Shown one piece after another: positions 28,437 to 38,033 of a DNA stretch of 64,000 nt (the first letter of the stretch is position 1; every line of letters begins with the position of its first letter). The DNA lies in contig NZ_CALYLN010000001.1 of NCBI RefSeq assembly GCF_944801835.1, forward strand, positions 404,001 to 468,000. The letters are read 5' to 3'. The translations under genes were made by a program, and so were the position numbers. The notes under the pieces were generated by a model, which saw nothing but the letters and a program-made list of their open reading frames with translations, was not told where the DNA came from and did not search any database. Source of the DNA: Bartonella sp. B1099. GTDB lineage: Bacteria > Pseudomonadota > Alphaproteobacteria > Rhizobiales > Rhizobiaceae.

Positions 28437-30386
28437 TTATTTTAGAGACTTACAAAACACAGACTCTAATATTTGATGATGTTTTGATTTCTTTGCGAAA
28501 AAAGCACAATCTTTTTCATTTTTCTCAAGAGCAACCATACTTCTTGCTAATTTCAGCAAAATCTCAGAGGTATAGAGCTTCTTTTTATCGGCATACCATG
28601 CGGACAGATAAACTTGTGCTGCTTCATGATAGCGTTTTTGTCCCAACAAAGATTCAGCCAACCAAAACAAAGCATCATCACTCAAAGGATCTTTTTTGTA
28701 ACGATTTTGAAAAGCGCAAAAGCTCCTTTCAGCCTCAACATAATTGGCAGAATGAATAAAATCATACCCTTCCTTATACAAAGCTTTTGAAGAAGAAAGC
28801 GTGTCACTCTGATGTGCTTTAATATGAGCTTTCACATCATGCGCTTTTTGTAAATGATCGCCTATTTCCTTCGCAGGATGGTCTTTCACATCTGCAACCT
28901 TTGTCTGATCACCCGCGCTATGCTCCTGCACCATCTCTTCTTTTACAGTCTGAGATTTTGCATCCAAAGCAGCACTTTCAACGGAACAAGAATAAACAGA
29001 AGAGTCTTTTCTATCAAAAAGCCGGTGAAACTGCTTGTTAACATTCTTCAAATTGTTATGCTCAAGCACCATCCGTATCTTATGTAAAAGCTTATCTAAA
29101 TCATAATCTTTAAATAAAACCTGCTGATTCTCTAAAATAATCCCTTGATGCACTGAAACACCAACAGCTTTATTAGTAGCATCCGTGGCTTTCTTCACCG
29201 CATCGGAAGCAGCCTTATCAGCAGCGTCAGAGGCTTTTTCCACCGCATCGGAAGCCTTATCGGCAGCATCTGAAGCTTTTTCCACCACACCGGAAGCAGC
29301 TTTATTAGCAGCATCCGTGGCTTTCTTCACCGCATCGGAAGCCTTATCGGCAGCATCTGAAGCTTTTTCCACCACACCGGAAGCAGCTTTATCGGCAGCA
29401 TCCGTGGCTTTCTTCACCGCATCGGAAGCAGCCTTATCAGCAGCGTCAGAGGCTTTTTCCACCGCATCGGAAGCCTTATCGGCAGCATCTGAAGCTTTTT
29501 CCACCACACCGGAAGCAGCTTTATTAGCAGCATCCGTGGCTTTCTTCACCGCATCGGAAGCCTTATCGGCAGCATCTGAAGCTTTTTCCACCACACCGGA
29601 AGCAGCTTTATCGGCAGCATCCGTGGCTTTCTTCACCGCATCGGAAGCCTTATCTGCGGCATCTGAAGCTTTTTCCACCACATCAGAAGTAGCCTTATCT
29701 GCAGCATCTGAAGCTTTTTCCACCGCATCGGAAGTAGCCTTATCTGCAGCATCTGAAGCTTTTTCCACCGCATCGGAAGCAGCTTTATCGGCAGCATCCG
29801 TGGCTTTCTTCACCGCATCGGAAGCAGCTTTATCGGCAGCATCCGTGGCTTTCTTCGCTGCATCGGAAGCCTTATCAGCGGCATCTGAAGCTTTTTCCAC
29901 CACACCGGAAGTAGCCTTATCTGCAGCATCTGAAGCTTTTTCTACCGCATCGGAAGCAGCTTTATCGGCAGCATCCGTGGCTTTCTTCGCTGCATCAGAA
30001 GCCTTATCAGCGGCATCTGAAGCTTTTTCCACCACACCAGAAGCAGCCTTATCTGCAGCATCTGAAGCTTTTTCTACCGCATCGGAAGCAGCTTTATCGG
30101 CAGCATCCGTGGCTTTCTTCGCCGCATCGGAAGCCTTATCAGCGGCATCTGAAGCTTTTTCCACCACACCGGAAGTAGCCTTATCTGCAACGTCAGAGGC
30201 TTTTTCCACCGCATCGGAGGCGGCTTTATCAACAGTGTCAGAAGCTTTATCAGCGGTGCCAACTTTATCCGTATCATGTGCAGGATATTCTGAAGCCTTT
30301 CGAGCCGCACTTTCAGCAAATGAAATAGAACAAGCGATGAAAACCGCCATATAAAAGATCATTTTCCAATTGATTTTACGATACAT
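28437..30386 (-). CDS. cpoB: CpoB/YbgF-like Tol-Pal coordinator with giant Ala/Asp/Lys repeat
   Basis: 649 residues. A signal peptide ends at A-E-S-A-A. Residues about 50-405 are a repeat built from heptads such as A-S-D-A-A-D-K, A-S-D-A-V-K-K and A-T-D-A-A-D-K with one octad A-A-S-G-V-V-E-K, giving a 29-residue (87-bp) superunit. The C-terminal 120 residues contain the tetratricopeptide-like domain (L-Y-K-E-G-Y-D-F-I, then D-D-A-L-F-W-L-A-E-S-L) expected for CpoB, which links peptidoglycan synthesis with outer-membrane constriction. CpoB normally has a short N-terminal trimeric coiled coil, so the repeat is an expansion. Pal lies just upstream. Confidence 0.85.
   Translation of the reverse strand: MYRKINWKMIFYMAVFIACSISFAESAARKASEYPAHDTDKVGTADKASDTVDKAASDAVEKASDVADKATSGVVEKASDAADKASDAAKKATDAADKAASDAVEKASDAADKAASGVVEKASDAADKASDAAKKATDAADKAASDAVEKASDAADKATSGVVEKASDAADKASDAAKKATDAADKAASDAVKKATDAADKAASDAVEKASDAADKATSDAVEKASDAADKATSDVVEKASDAADKASDAVKKATDAADKAASGVVEKASDAADKASDAVKKATDAANKAASGVVEKASDAADKASDAVEKASDAADKAASDAVKKATDAADKAASGVVEKASDAADKASDAVKKATDAANKAASGVVEKASDAADKASDAVEKASDAADKAASDAVKKATDATNKAVGVSVHQGIILENQQVLFKDYDLDKLLHKIRMVLEHNNLKNVNKQFHRLFDRKDSSVYSCSVESAALDAKSQTVKEEMVQEHSAGDQTKVADVKDHPAKEIGDHLQKAHDVKAHIKAHQSDTLSSSKALYKEGYDFIHSANYVEAERSFCAFQNRYKKDPLSDDALFWLAESLLGQKRYHEAAQVYLSAWYADKKKLYTSEILLKLARSMVALEKNEKDCAFFAKKSKHHQILESVFCKSLK
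29170..30250. repeat. Coding tandem repeat in cpoB
   Basis: Heptad-based repeat with 21-24-bp units organised in 87-bp superunits, open on the opposite strand as well (389 codons) purely because of the repeat. Near-identical superunits at 29280-29400, 29500-29620 and elsewhere predict frequent length change. Confidence 0.92.
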
Positions 30387-30439
30387 TCTTTTCTCCCCTT
30401 AAGAGTTCATTGAATGGTAGAAACAAACAATTTGCTCAT

Positions 30440-30961
30440 TTAATGACTGTTCATATCACTTAGCGTTGTCACAGCACGTCGATTTTGATTCCAACAGGAA
30501 ATATCATCACATACCGCGACAGGTCTTTCTTTTCCGTAAGAAATTGTTTGAATCCGTTGCGCAGACACACCGAGAGATACCAAATAATTTCGCACAGCAA
30601 CAGCACGACGCTGTCCAAGTGCCAAATTATATTCACGTGTTCCTCTCTCATCAGCATGACCTTCGATCATAATAGAATAATAAGGATAATGAAGCAACCA
30701 TTCTGCTTGACGCGTTAAAATACGTTCAGCATCTGCATCCAATGAAGAAGAATCGAGACTAAAAAACACACGATCACCCACATTAACCGTAAATTCTTGT
30801 CCTGAACCTGGTAACACCTGATTTAAACCAGCATCATTCATATAAGCGCCATTCATACCATGAAATGCACCGGTATTTTTTTTGCCACACCCACCCAAAC
30901 ATAGGGAGAAAAGAAAGAGGATCGCTAAGGAACGAGAGAGAGTATTTTTGGTAGAGCACAT
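30440..30961 (-). CDS. pal: Peptidoglycan-associated lipoprotein
   Basis: 173 residues. Lipobox C-L-G-G-C near residue 25, then an OmpA-like peptidoglycan-binding domain with F-F-S-L-D-S-S-S-L, I-E-G-H-A-D-E-R-G-T-R-E-Y-N-L-A-L-G-Q-R-R-A and I-S-Y-G-K-E-R-P. It anchors the outer membrane to the wall. In most relatives tolB sits directly upstream; here tolB is 3.5 kb away. Confidence 0.95.
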   Translation of the reverse strand: MCSTKNTLSRSLAILFLFSLCLGGCGKKNTGAFHGMNGAYMNDAGLNQVLPGSGQEFTVNVGDRVFFSLDSSSLDADAERILTRQAEWLLHYPYYSIMIEGHADERGTREYNLALGQRRAVAVRNYLVSLGVSAQRIQTISYGKERPVAVCDDISCWNQNRRAVTTLSDMNSH

Positions 30962-31153
30962 AGTCCGTTTCTCCTTTAAAGAAGGGTAAATTCTTAAAAA
31001 TATTTTTAAGAATAACCGTTAATTCCTAATGAAGACGAAATTTTTCTGTTTTTTTTCATCATTTTTCAGTCTCTGCCAATTTTTTCCCTCCCAGCTATTC
31101 CCCTAACATCTCGATAATCAATTGAGCAACATTGCTCTGGTACGTCCTACCGC

Positions 31154-31849
31154 TTACGCTTCCTCTTGATCTTGACGATTTTTTTGCAGCGCATTCAATT
31201 TTGCAAAAACTTTATCAGCATCAAAAGTTTTGTGAGAATTGTCTTCACTTTCATTTTCCTCGAGAGGAGCGTTTTCCGTCACAGAGGCGGGAAGCAACGA
31301 CCTATCTTCTTCTGCAGCAACAGGGCGGTTTTTTGCCGCACGCTGGAGTTCAAAGTCTAAATCGATTTGCGAACACAAGCCAAGCCCTACAGGATCAAGA
31401 GGAGACAAATTAGCACTATTCCAATGGGTTCGAAGGCGGATCTGTTCAATGGTTGCTTTTGTTGTCCCAATCAATCTTGCAATTTGTGCATCTTTCAACT
31501 CGGGATGGTTGGTCACCAACCATAAGATACCATTGGGACGATCTTGACGTCGAGAAAGAGGGATATAGCGTGCTCCTTTACGTTTTTTTTCAGGAATGTG
31601 CACCCTTGATTGAGAAATTTTCAAGCGTGCGTTTTGATCCGCCTCCACCCGGGCAATTTCACTGCGCGTCAACTGCCCAGAATTAATCGGATTGAGACCT
31701 TTAATACCATAAGCTGCTTCACCATCAGCAATAGCCTTTACTTCCAAGACATGCAATTTACAAAATTCTGCAATCTGCTCAAAAGAAAGAGCTGTATTAT
31801 CAACCAACCAAACAGCTGTTGCTTTGGGCATCAAAAGTTGCGTTGCCAT
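31154..31849 (-). CDS. trcR: TrcR-type cell-cycle regulator (DUF1013)
   Basis: 231 residues. M-P-K-A-T-A-V-W-L-V-D-N-T-A-L-S-F-E-Q-I at the start, the I-K-G-L-N-P-I block and the C-terminal half I-L-W-L-V-T-N-H-P-E-L-K-D-A-Q-I-A-R-L-I-G-T-T are the DUF1013 family found across Alphaproteobacteria and called cell-cycle transcriptional regulator TrcR. The second half reads as a helix-turn-helix. The name is from family recollection. Confidence 0.85.
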   Translation of the reverse strand: MATQLLMPKATAVWLVDNTALSFEQIAEFCKLHVLEVKAIADGEAAYGIKGLNPINSGQLTRSEIARVEADQNARLKISQSRVHIPEKKRKGARYIPLSRRQDRPNGILWLVTNHPELKDAQIARLIGTTKATIEQIRLRTHWNSANLSPLDPVGLGLCSQIDLDFELQRAAKNRPVAAEEDRSLLPASVTENAPLEENESEDNSHKTFDADKVFAKLNALQKNRQDQEEA

Positions 31850-32232
31850 TTTTATAAATCCTCTTCTGCGCCTCTTCTATGAGGCAGGTTACCGCCCACT
31901 CAAGAGCACTGGAACTTCTTCATTATATGTTCTTATATGTTCGTCTTTTCCACCCACTTTGTAAAATAAAGCGAGACATGGAATAAACCATTTTGCCATG
32001 AGATTATATTCTGTTATAGCGTGATTTTTGCTCAACGACAAGAGATCTCTCTTGGAATGATCCTCAACGAAGGTATCTTTACCTTTAAGATGAATTTTCC
32101 TATAAAGGATTTATTTGATTATTTCACCTCATGCTGTGGCACATTTATTCTGGTGGGATGCGTGATTTTATCGCCTTACATTCTAAAAAACGCCCACCCC
32201 AGAAAGAGAGCCCTCAAACAGGAAGGAAAACT

Positions 32233-32979
32233 ATGGCAGGCCATTCACAATTTAAAAATATTATGCACCGTAAAGGGCGTCAAGATGCAATGCGCTCGAA
32301 AATATTTTCTAAGCTTGCACGTGAAATTACCGTCGCAGCAAAACAAGGTGCCCCTGATCCGGCCATGAATCCACGTTTAAGGCTGGCTGTTCAAAATGCC
32401 AAAGCACAATCAATGCCGAAAGATAATATTGAGCGCGCGATTAAAAAAGCGTCAGGAGCCGATGTCGAAAATTATGATGAAGTACGCTATGAAGGTTATG
32501 GACCAGGCGGTGTTGCCGTGATTGTTGAAGCTTTAACCGATAACCGTAACCGCACCGCTTCAAACGTTCGCGCCGCCTTCACCAAATCAGGTGGAGCCCT
32601 AGGAGAAACAGGATCGGTCAGTTTCATGTTTAATCGGATTGGAGAAATAATTTATAAACCAGAAGCAGGAACCGCAGACAACATCATGGATGCAGCCATT
32701 GAAGCTGGTGCTGAAGATGTACAGTCCGAAGAAACCGGACATCATATTACCTGCGCATTTGAAGATATTGGTGAAGTTTCAAAAACACTTGAAGCAAAAC
32801 TTGGGGAAGCAGAATCGATTAAAACAATTTGGAAAGCCACCACCCTTGCTCCCATAGATGAAGAAAAAGCTTTATCCGTTTTACGACTGATTTCAACCTT
32901 AGAAGAAGATGATGATGTACAAAATGTTTATGCTAATTTTGATGTCAGCGATGAGATTTTGGCAAAACTGTCCGTATAA
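32233..32979 (+). CDS. yebC: YebC/PmpR-family transcriptional or translational regulator
   Basis: 248 residues from the ATG with AGGAAGGAAAA before it and the universal start [18 protein letters not shown]. An in-frame ATG 34 codons upstream is unlikely. [19 protein letters not shown] and [12 protein letters not shown] are conserved blocks. Recent work on the family points to help with translation of proline stretches. It sits between pal/trcR and tolB on the opposite strand. Confidence 0.95.
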   Translation: MAGHSQFKNIMHRKGRQDAMRSKIFSKLAREITVAAKQGAPDPAMNPRLRLAVQNAKAQSMPKDNIERAIKKASGADVENYDEVRYEGYGPGGVAVIVEALTDNRNRTASNVRAAFTKSGGALGETGSVSFMFNRIGEIIYKPEAGTADNIMDAAIEAGAEDVQSEETGHHITCAFEDIGEVSKTLEAKLGEAESIKTIWKATTLAPIDEEKALSVLRLISTLEEDDDVQNVYANFDVSDEILAKLSV

Positions 32980-33058
32980 TGCCCATTATTGACCCCTCTC
33001 TTCACCGATGAGAGACTGAAAAACTGTCACCACTCCTTTTGAACCGCACCGATAAAAG

Positions 33059-33082
33059 CCCCGCATAAAAAGCGGGGTTAAT
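33059..33082 (+). terminator. Probable terminator downstream of yebC
   Basis: CCCCGC and GCGGGG enclose a seven-base A-rich loop. Only a short TTAAT follows, so the U tract is weak. Confidence 0.5.
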
Positions 33083-33699
33083 CATTGGTAGCGCCCAAGA
33101 AAACCACCATCAAGTGCAAAAAAATAGAAACAATGTCCCTAAAAGCGGCGTGCAGAAAAAAGAAAGCACAAAGCAATCCCCCTCTTGAACGCCCTTGAAC
33201 GTCTTTGAACACTCAAACAGTTTTGATGATAAAAACATACAACACTCTATCATCTCACGCTTTTCTTATAATTACCTATAGTCTAAGAATGCTCCCTCTA
33301 TAGCCTCTCTCTTTGTTGTTTAAGCTTACTCTTTCCGTCCTCCTCTCAAGAGATGAAGATGATTTGGTCTGTAAACCATTCGAATTTTCTTAAAGACGCG
33401 TTCTTCTTCTCACACATGAGATTTACTTAAAACTAAAAGCAACAAGCTTATCACATTGATTAATAAAGGTATTTTAGCATTATTGAACTTAAATAAAATC
33501 CTTTAAAGAGTGTCAAATTCCCTCATTTCAAATCTGTGTGTATGGTGCATCAATTAAAATCATACACTTGCACATTCTTCAGCAGAAAAAGCCCGTGTGG
33601 CACGTAAAACTGAAAGGAGAAAATACCCCCTTACGAACTGTCTCAAAGGCTGTAAGGTGGTTGCAACATGAGGAGCTTATGTGATGCTCACTTGCTCCA

Positions 33700-33810
33700 T
33701 TAAGCATCGCCATCTTTACGCTTATGGAATAATAAACCGACACCATCATTATATTTTCCAGCGCCCAATATTGCGACACCCCTTGCATTGAGACGATTCA
33801 TAAGAGGCAT
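33700..33810 (-). pseudogene. N-terminal stub of a phage-type tyrosine integrase
   Basis: 36 codons reading M-P-L-M-N-R-L-N-A-R-G-V-A, then L-G-A-G-K-Y-N-D-G-V-G-L-L-F-H-K-R-K-D-G. The G-K-Y-x-D-G-x-G-L-x-L pattern is the conserved start of P4-type integrases (DUF4102 region). A stop follows and no catalytic domain is present. It marks a former element between pal and tolB. Confidence 0.65.
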
Positions 33811-33865
33811 TTTTAGTCCTTGTCTTATACAATTTTTATCCACACACTCACCCCGCTTGCAACAT

Positions 33866-33990
33866 GCAAGCGAGTGATTTTGATTGATTCAAGATAAACA
33901 GATTTGAAATGAGAAAAATTGACACTATTTAAGGGTCCTTATTCAAGTTAAACAACGCTATATTATCATTATAAATCAATAAGTTGCATC
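33866..33990. repeat. Dispersed degenerate repeat, copy 2
   Basis: Shares the AAGCGAGTGATTTTGATTG core, TTTGAAATGAGAAAA, and the ATTATCATTAT-ATCAATAA end with the copy at 40290-40410, and the first part with 866-950. Confidence 0.6.
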
Positions 33991-34487
33991 TGTTATAAAG
34001 CCTAAAAAATTCTAGAGACATTCAATATTTTTTTTGCAAGACGCATTCCATCGTCTTGTAAATAGAACTTACCCATAGAGATTCTTTTCGTGTTTTGTGA
34101 AAACACATCAGGGGGAAGCAGAGAAAATCTTCTTAACAAAAATCTAAATACCAATAGCATATCTGCCGTTTTTATGGCAGCAATGGCTGAACTTTAAGCA
34201 AACCAGATCAGAGAGGAAGTCAAAAGGATCTATAGCGACAGTTTGGAAAATAAAGGCAATCTAGAAACCACCACACGGCTCTATTTTTTTCAAGAAATTG
34301 TTTTTTTAAAAAACGTTTTCGTCTCAAGAAAATTCGACTATCGATAAACAACAGCCGATGCTGGATAAAATCGATAGGCCCCCATACGCCCTCTCACAAG
34401 TGCGTTCTTTAAACTGATTAAAAACCATTGAGATTGTGTAGACTCTATATTTTTTCTGTTTTTATCTTTTTATCAAGCATTTTGTTT

Positions 34488-35813
34488 TTATTGTATATTG
34501 AGCAATGGTGACCATGCTGGATCAGAAGCATCATTAGGTGTGGGGAGTTGACGTTCATTGCGTCCCGTAATGTCAATGGTATAGATTTTGGGTCCCATAC
34601 CAGGGTTTTTACGAAAGAACATCAACACACGACCATTGGGGGCCCAAGTCGGTCCTTCATTATGAAACCCTGTAGTTAAAATTCGTTCTGCTTGTCCATC
34701 AGGGCGCATAACACCAATAGAAAATTGTCCATTTAATTGTTTTGTAAAGGCAATATAATCACCCCGTGGCGACCAAATGGGTGTCGAATAACTGCCTTCG
34801 TTTAAAGAAATACGCTGAATATCACTGCCATCGGCATTCATTTTATAGATTTGCGGCTTTCCGCTACGATCTGAGGAAAAGACGATTTGTGTTCCATCTG
34901 GTGAATAAGAAGCAGAGGTATCAATGGCAGAAGTTGTTGTCAACCGCGTCATTGTACGGGTCCGCAAATCCATAGTGTAAAGATTTGCACTTCCATCATT
35001 TTGCAATAAACTCATGATGACTTTTTGTCCATCAGAAGAAAAACGCGGCGCAATTGTCATGTTATGAAACGTTCCAATCAACTCTCTTTGCCCCATTTCA
35101 ATTTGTTGAAGATAAACATGAGGGATTTGATTATCCTCATAAGCCATATAGGTGATTTCTTGCCTTTTTGGTGAAAACCGCGGTGTAAGCACCAATTCAC
35201 TTCCATCAGACATATAAATCAAATTTGCGCCATCTTGATCCATCATGGCTAGACGTTTAATGCGTGCATTTTGGGGACCTGTTTCATCGATAAAAACAAT
35301 TCTTGTATCAAAATAGCCACTTTCTCCTGTCATTTCACTGTAGATCTCATCTGCGATCATATGGGCCACACGCCGCCAACGTTCTGTGGCAGTATAAAAA
35401 CGCCGTCCTTTCAATTGTCGCTGTCCAAAAACATCCCATAGACGAAAATCGACCCTCAACCGTCCATCGATTTCTCTCATGACTTGTCCCGTCACCAAAC
35501 CTTGCGCTTTTATTTTCTGCCACGAAGCAAAATGCGGTTGTTTATTCGGATTAGAAATTTTTTCAAAAAAATGTTCCTTATCAAGCGGTAAAAAAAGCCC
35601 CGACCGTTCAAGATCGGCTGTCACTACAGCAGATATTTTCAACCCGATCGAATCATTGGAAATAAAGTCTGTAATTGCAATGGGAATGGGATTAAAATCA
35701 GCGCTGGAAATTGTTCCTTTCAATTGCGCATAACCCGATGAGAGACTTGAAAGCCACAAACTGCAAGTGACTATAAACCATCTAAAAACTTTATGTCTTG
35801 TTATAGTCATCAT
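34488..35813 (-). CDS. tolB: Tol-Pal system periplasmic protein TolB
   Basis: 441 residues. Signal peptide ending near S-G-Y-A-Q, an N-terminal anticodon-binding-like domain, then a six-bladed propeller with repeated [15 protein letters not shown] and [10 protein letters not shown] motifs. It moves between Pal and TolA during division. Follows tolA by about 45 bases. Confidence 0.96.
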   Translation of the reverse strand: MMTITRHKVFRWFIVTCSLWLSSLSSGYAQLKGTISSADFNPIPIAITDFISNDSIGLKISAVVTADLERSGLFLPLDKEHFFEKISNPNKQPHFASWQKIKAQGLVTGQVMREIDGRLRVDFRLWDVFGQRQLKGRRFYTATERWRRVAHMIADEIYSEMTGESGYFDTRIVFIDETGPQNARIKRLAMMDQDGANLIYMSDGSELVLTPRFSPKRQEITYMAYEDNQIPHVYLQQIEMGQRELIGTFHNMTIAPRFSSDGQKVIMSLLQNDGSANLYTMDLRTRTMTRLTTTSAIDTSASYSPDGTQIVFSSDRSGKPQIYKMNADGSDIQRISLNEGSYSTPIWSPRGDYIAFTKQLNGQFSIGVMRPDGQAERILTTGFHNEGPTWAPNGRVLMFFRKNPGMGPKIYTIDITGRNERQLPTPNDASDPAWSPLLNIQ

Positions 35814-35856
35814 AGAATGTGTCCTTTCATTAAGCGAATTTAATTTCTCTCATTTA

Positions 35857-37440
35857 TCATCTTATTTCTTGGAGAGGGTCAACATTAAAGTCAAAACCCT
35901 GCCCCCACAGGTCATATTGATCACGAGGAAGATCTGCATAAGGTTGGCATGAAAAGACAGCCGCGTACACCTGCCTTATCATAATCGCCTGTTGGCTCTC
36001 AAGACCGCTTACAGGATCAATGATAGGATCCCCCATAACCATCCCTTCACGGTCTAAGTAAAAACGCAACCGCACGATGGGACGGTTTTTTAAATCGCCA
36101 CCAAGCGCCACAAGTTTAAGCTTCTGTTGAATACAACCCCCCGCAATATTGACCAATGTTTGTGCCATTTTTGTGATATCATTGATATTTTTTCTTGCCC
36201 CCAAAGCTTCTGGTGTATGAGAACGTTTTGCTCCCCCTCCTTGTGAGCGCGCACGATTGAGCAAATTATTTTCTTCCAGCGCTAAAATATCTTCAATAGT
36301 CTGTTTCTCTTGATTTTTCTTGTTAAGCTTTGGCGTCCTTTGCTTCAATGCAGCCTCATTCTTCCTTGGAAATTCTTCATTAAATTTTGGTTTAAACTGC
36401 GGAAGAAGAGGTTTTTCTGGAAGTGCAATTTTAGACGCTTGAGACACAACCTGCTCTGCTGGTGCCTTTTCTACCGTTGGAGCTAATTCTTTCGGCGATA
36501 CCTTCTCTTCATTTTTGTGCGCAGGCTGAAGCACAGTCTTAGACGCTTCCTCCGATGTTTTTACAGGCACCTCAGGCACAAGCTTGGGAGGGGACTCCAC
36601 TGCTTCTACAGGCATCTCAGGTGCAAGCTTGGGAGTTTCCTCCACCGCTTCTACAGGCATCTCAGGTGCAAGCTTGGGAGTTTCCTCCACCGCTTCTACA
36701 GGCATCTCAGGCGCAAGCTTGGGAGTTTCCTCTGCCGCTTCTACAGGCATCTCAGGTGCAAGCTTGGGAATTTCCTCTGCCGCTTCTACAAGCATCTCAG
36801 GTGCAAGCTTGGGAGCTTCCTCCACCGCTTCTACAGGCATCTCAGGTGCAAGCTTGGGAGTTTCCTCCACCGCTTCTACAGGCATCTCAGGTGCAAGCTT
36901 GGGAGCTTCCTCCACTGCTTCTACAGGCATCTCAGGTGCAAGCTTGGGGGCTTCCTCCACTGCTTCTACAGGCATCTCAGGTGCAAGCTTGGGGGCTTCC
37001 TCCACCGCTTCTACAGGCATCTCAGGTGCGAGCTTGGGAGTTTCCTCTGTTTTTGCTTCGACTGGTTCTGTAAGTTTAGATGGTTCTGAGGGATTGCTTG
37101 GCGGCGGCGGTGTTGTCTCAACGGGGCGCGGCTTTTCCTTTGGTTGGAAAGGCGCAAGACTATCTCGTTGTCCTTCTCCAATATGGCGAGCATCTTCTAT
37201 CTCTTGGGGGGTAGTCGTTGGTTTAACAGCAGGAATTGCATGGAGTGGCGCTTTCACAGTGCCTTGTTGAGAGGAAAACTCTTCGCTCACGGGCGCAAGA
37301 GTGATGGGAATTGCTTCCAAGGGTTGTGGCAAAGAAACAGAGTTTGTAAACTGAACGGCGCCCCAACTGATCAAAATAACATGGACCACAAGGGATAAAA
37401 CTAAGCCTCGTTTCATACTATGATAGGAGTCTTTGTTCAT
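35857..37440 (-). CDS. tolA: TolA-like protein with 15-residue repeats
   Basis: 527 residues. An N-terminal membrane anchor (L-V-L-S-L-V-V-H-V-I-L-I-S-W-G) is followed by a long extended domain and a C-terminal domain with I-V-R-L-R-F-Y-L-D-R-E-G and A-V-F-S-C-Q-P-Y. Residues about 130-295 are eleven copies of a P-K-L-A-P-E-M-P-V-E-A-V-E-E unit (15 residues, 45 bp), the last degenerate. Position between tolR and tolB makes TolA certain enough; the domain two linker is usually an alanine/lysine helix, so this proline-rich repeat is a replacement. Confidence 0.9.
   Translation of the reverse strand: MNKDSYHSMKRGLVLSLVVHVILISWGAVQFTNSVSLPQPLEAIPITLAPVSEEFSSQQGTVKAPLHAIPAVKPTTTPQEIEDARHIGEGQRDSLAPFQPKEKPRPVETTPPPPSNPSEPSKLTEPVEAKTEETPKLAPEMPVEAVEEAPKLAPEMPVEAVEEAPKLAPEMPVEAVEEAPKLAPEMPVEAVEETPKLAPEMPVEAVEEAPKLAPEMLVEAAEEIPKLAPEMPVEAAEETPKLAPEMPVEAVEETPKLAPEMPVEAVEETPKLAPEMPVEAVESPPKLVPEVPVKTSEEASKTVLQPAHKNEEKVSPKELAPTVEKAPAEQVVSQASKIALPEKPLLPQFKPKFNEEFPRKNEAALKQRTPKLNKKNQEKQTIEDILALEENNLLNRARSQGGGAKRSHTPEALGARKNINDITKMAQTLVNIAGGCIQQKLKLVALGGDLKNRPIVRLRFYLDREGMVMGDPIIDPVSGLESQQAIMIRQVYAAVFSCQPYADLPRDQYDLWGQGFDFNVDPLQEIR
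36560..37055. repeat. 45-bp coding tandem repeat in tolA
   Basis: About eleven units beginning CTACAGGCATCTCAGG on the plus strand, differing by a few bases. Because the unit is a multiple of three, copy-number change keeps the frame; the opposite strand is open in all three frames as a by-product. Confidence 0.93.
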
Positions 37441-37565
37441 CCTTTATGCCTTAATTGATACCTTGTATTTTTTTCACTTTTAATCACGTTGCACTCTTTT
37501 AAAAACATTTAAAAACAAATAGTTATGGACAATTTTATTGTTTGTTATTTTTTATTGTCCGTTAT

Positions 37566-38018
37566 TTATTGTGCTAGACTTGCTAGCGCAACTTGAGAAA
37601 ACCCTGCTTTTTGAATATCTGCGAGCAATTTTAAGACTTGTTGATATTCAACAGTTTTAGCAACCCGCACAAAAATTCGTTGATCTTTTTGTGTAGGATC
37701 CGCTTCTAGAAGAGTTTTAAGCTGTGCAATCAACGCTTGTGAACTTTCATAATAATCTTGATGAATGGCAAAGCGCCCTTGCGCATCCAGTGAAACTGTA
37801 AGGGGTGTTTTTTGTGCGCGGACGGGACCCGCTTGACTGCGTGGTAAATCCAAAGGAACACCGTTCACCAAAAGGGGAGCAGAGACCATAAAAATAATAA
37901 GCAACACCAACATGACATCCACAAAAGGGGTGACATTAATCTCACTCATCAGTTGGCTTCGTGAATGATGCCGCCTCCGTGTATTTTTTTGAGAAGAAGA
38001 AGAAACAGAAATTCCCAT
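37566..38018 (-). CDS. tolR: TolR biopolymer transport protein
   Basis: 150 residues with M-S-E-I-N-V-T-P-F-V-D-V-M-L-V-L-L-I-I-F-M, the membrane anchor with its key aspartate, and a periplasmic domain ending I-Q-K-A-G-F. It lies 15 bases after tolQ and shares the proton-driven motor with it. It is distinct from the exbD at 4.2 kb. Confidence 0.95.
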   Translation of the reverse strand: MGISVSSSSQKNTRRRHHSRSQLMSEINVTPFVDVMLVLLIIFMVSAPLLVNGVPLDLPRSQAGPVRAQKTPLTVSLDAQGRFAIHQDYYESSQALIAQLKTLLEADPTQKDQRIFVRVAKTVEYQQVLKLLADIQKAGFSQVALASLAQ

Positions 38019-38033
38019 GGGATAAGCTCCTTT

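Larger units (their letters stand above)
33083..34487. other. Gene-poor 1.4-kb region between yebC and tolB
   Basis: No intact gene. It contains an integrase N-terminal stub (33700-33810) and a dispersed repeat (33866-33990). The rest is AT-rich with many stops in all frames. Confidence 0.5.

Noticed and set aside
29185-30354. 389-codon open frame on the plus strand
   Set aside because: It is the antisense of the heptad repeat in cpoB; it has no ribosome-binding site, and openness follows from the repeat composition.
36517-37270. Three long overlapping plus-strand frames opposite tolA
   Set aside because: All arise from the 45-bp coding repeat of tolA read in antisense.
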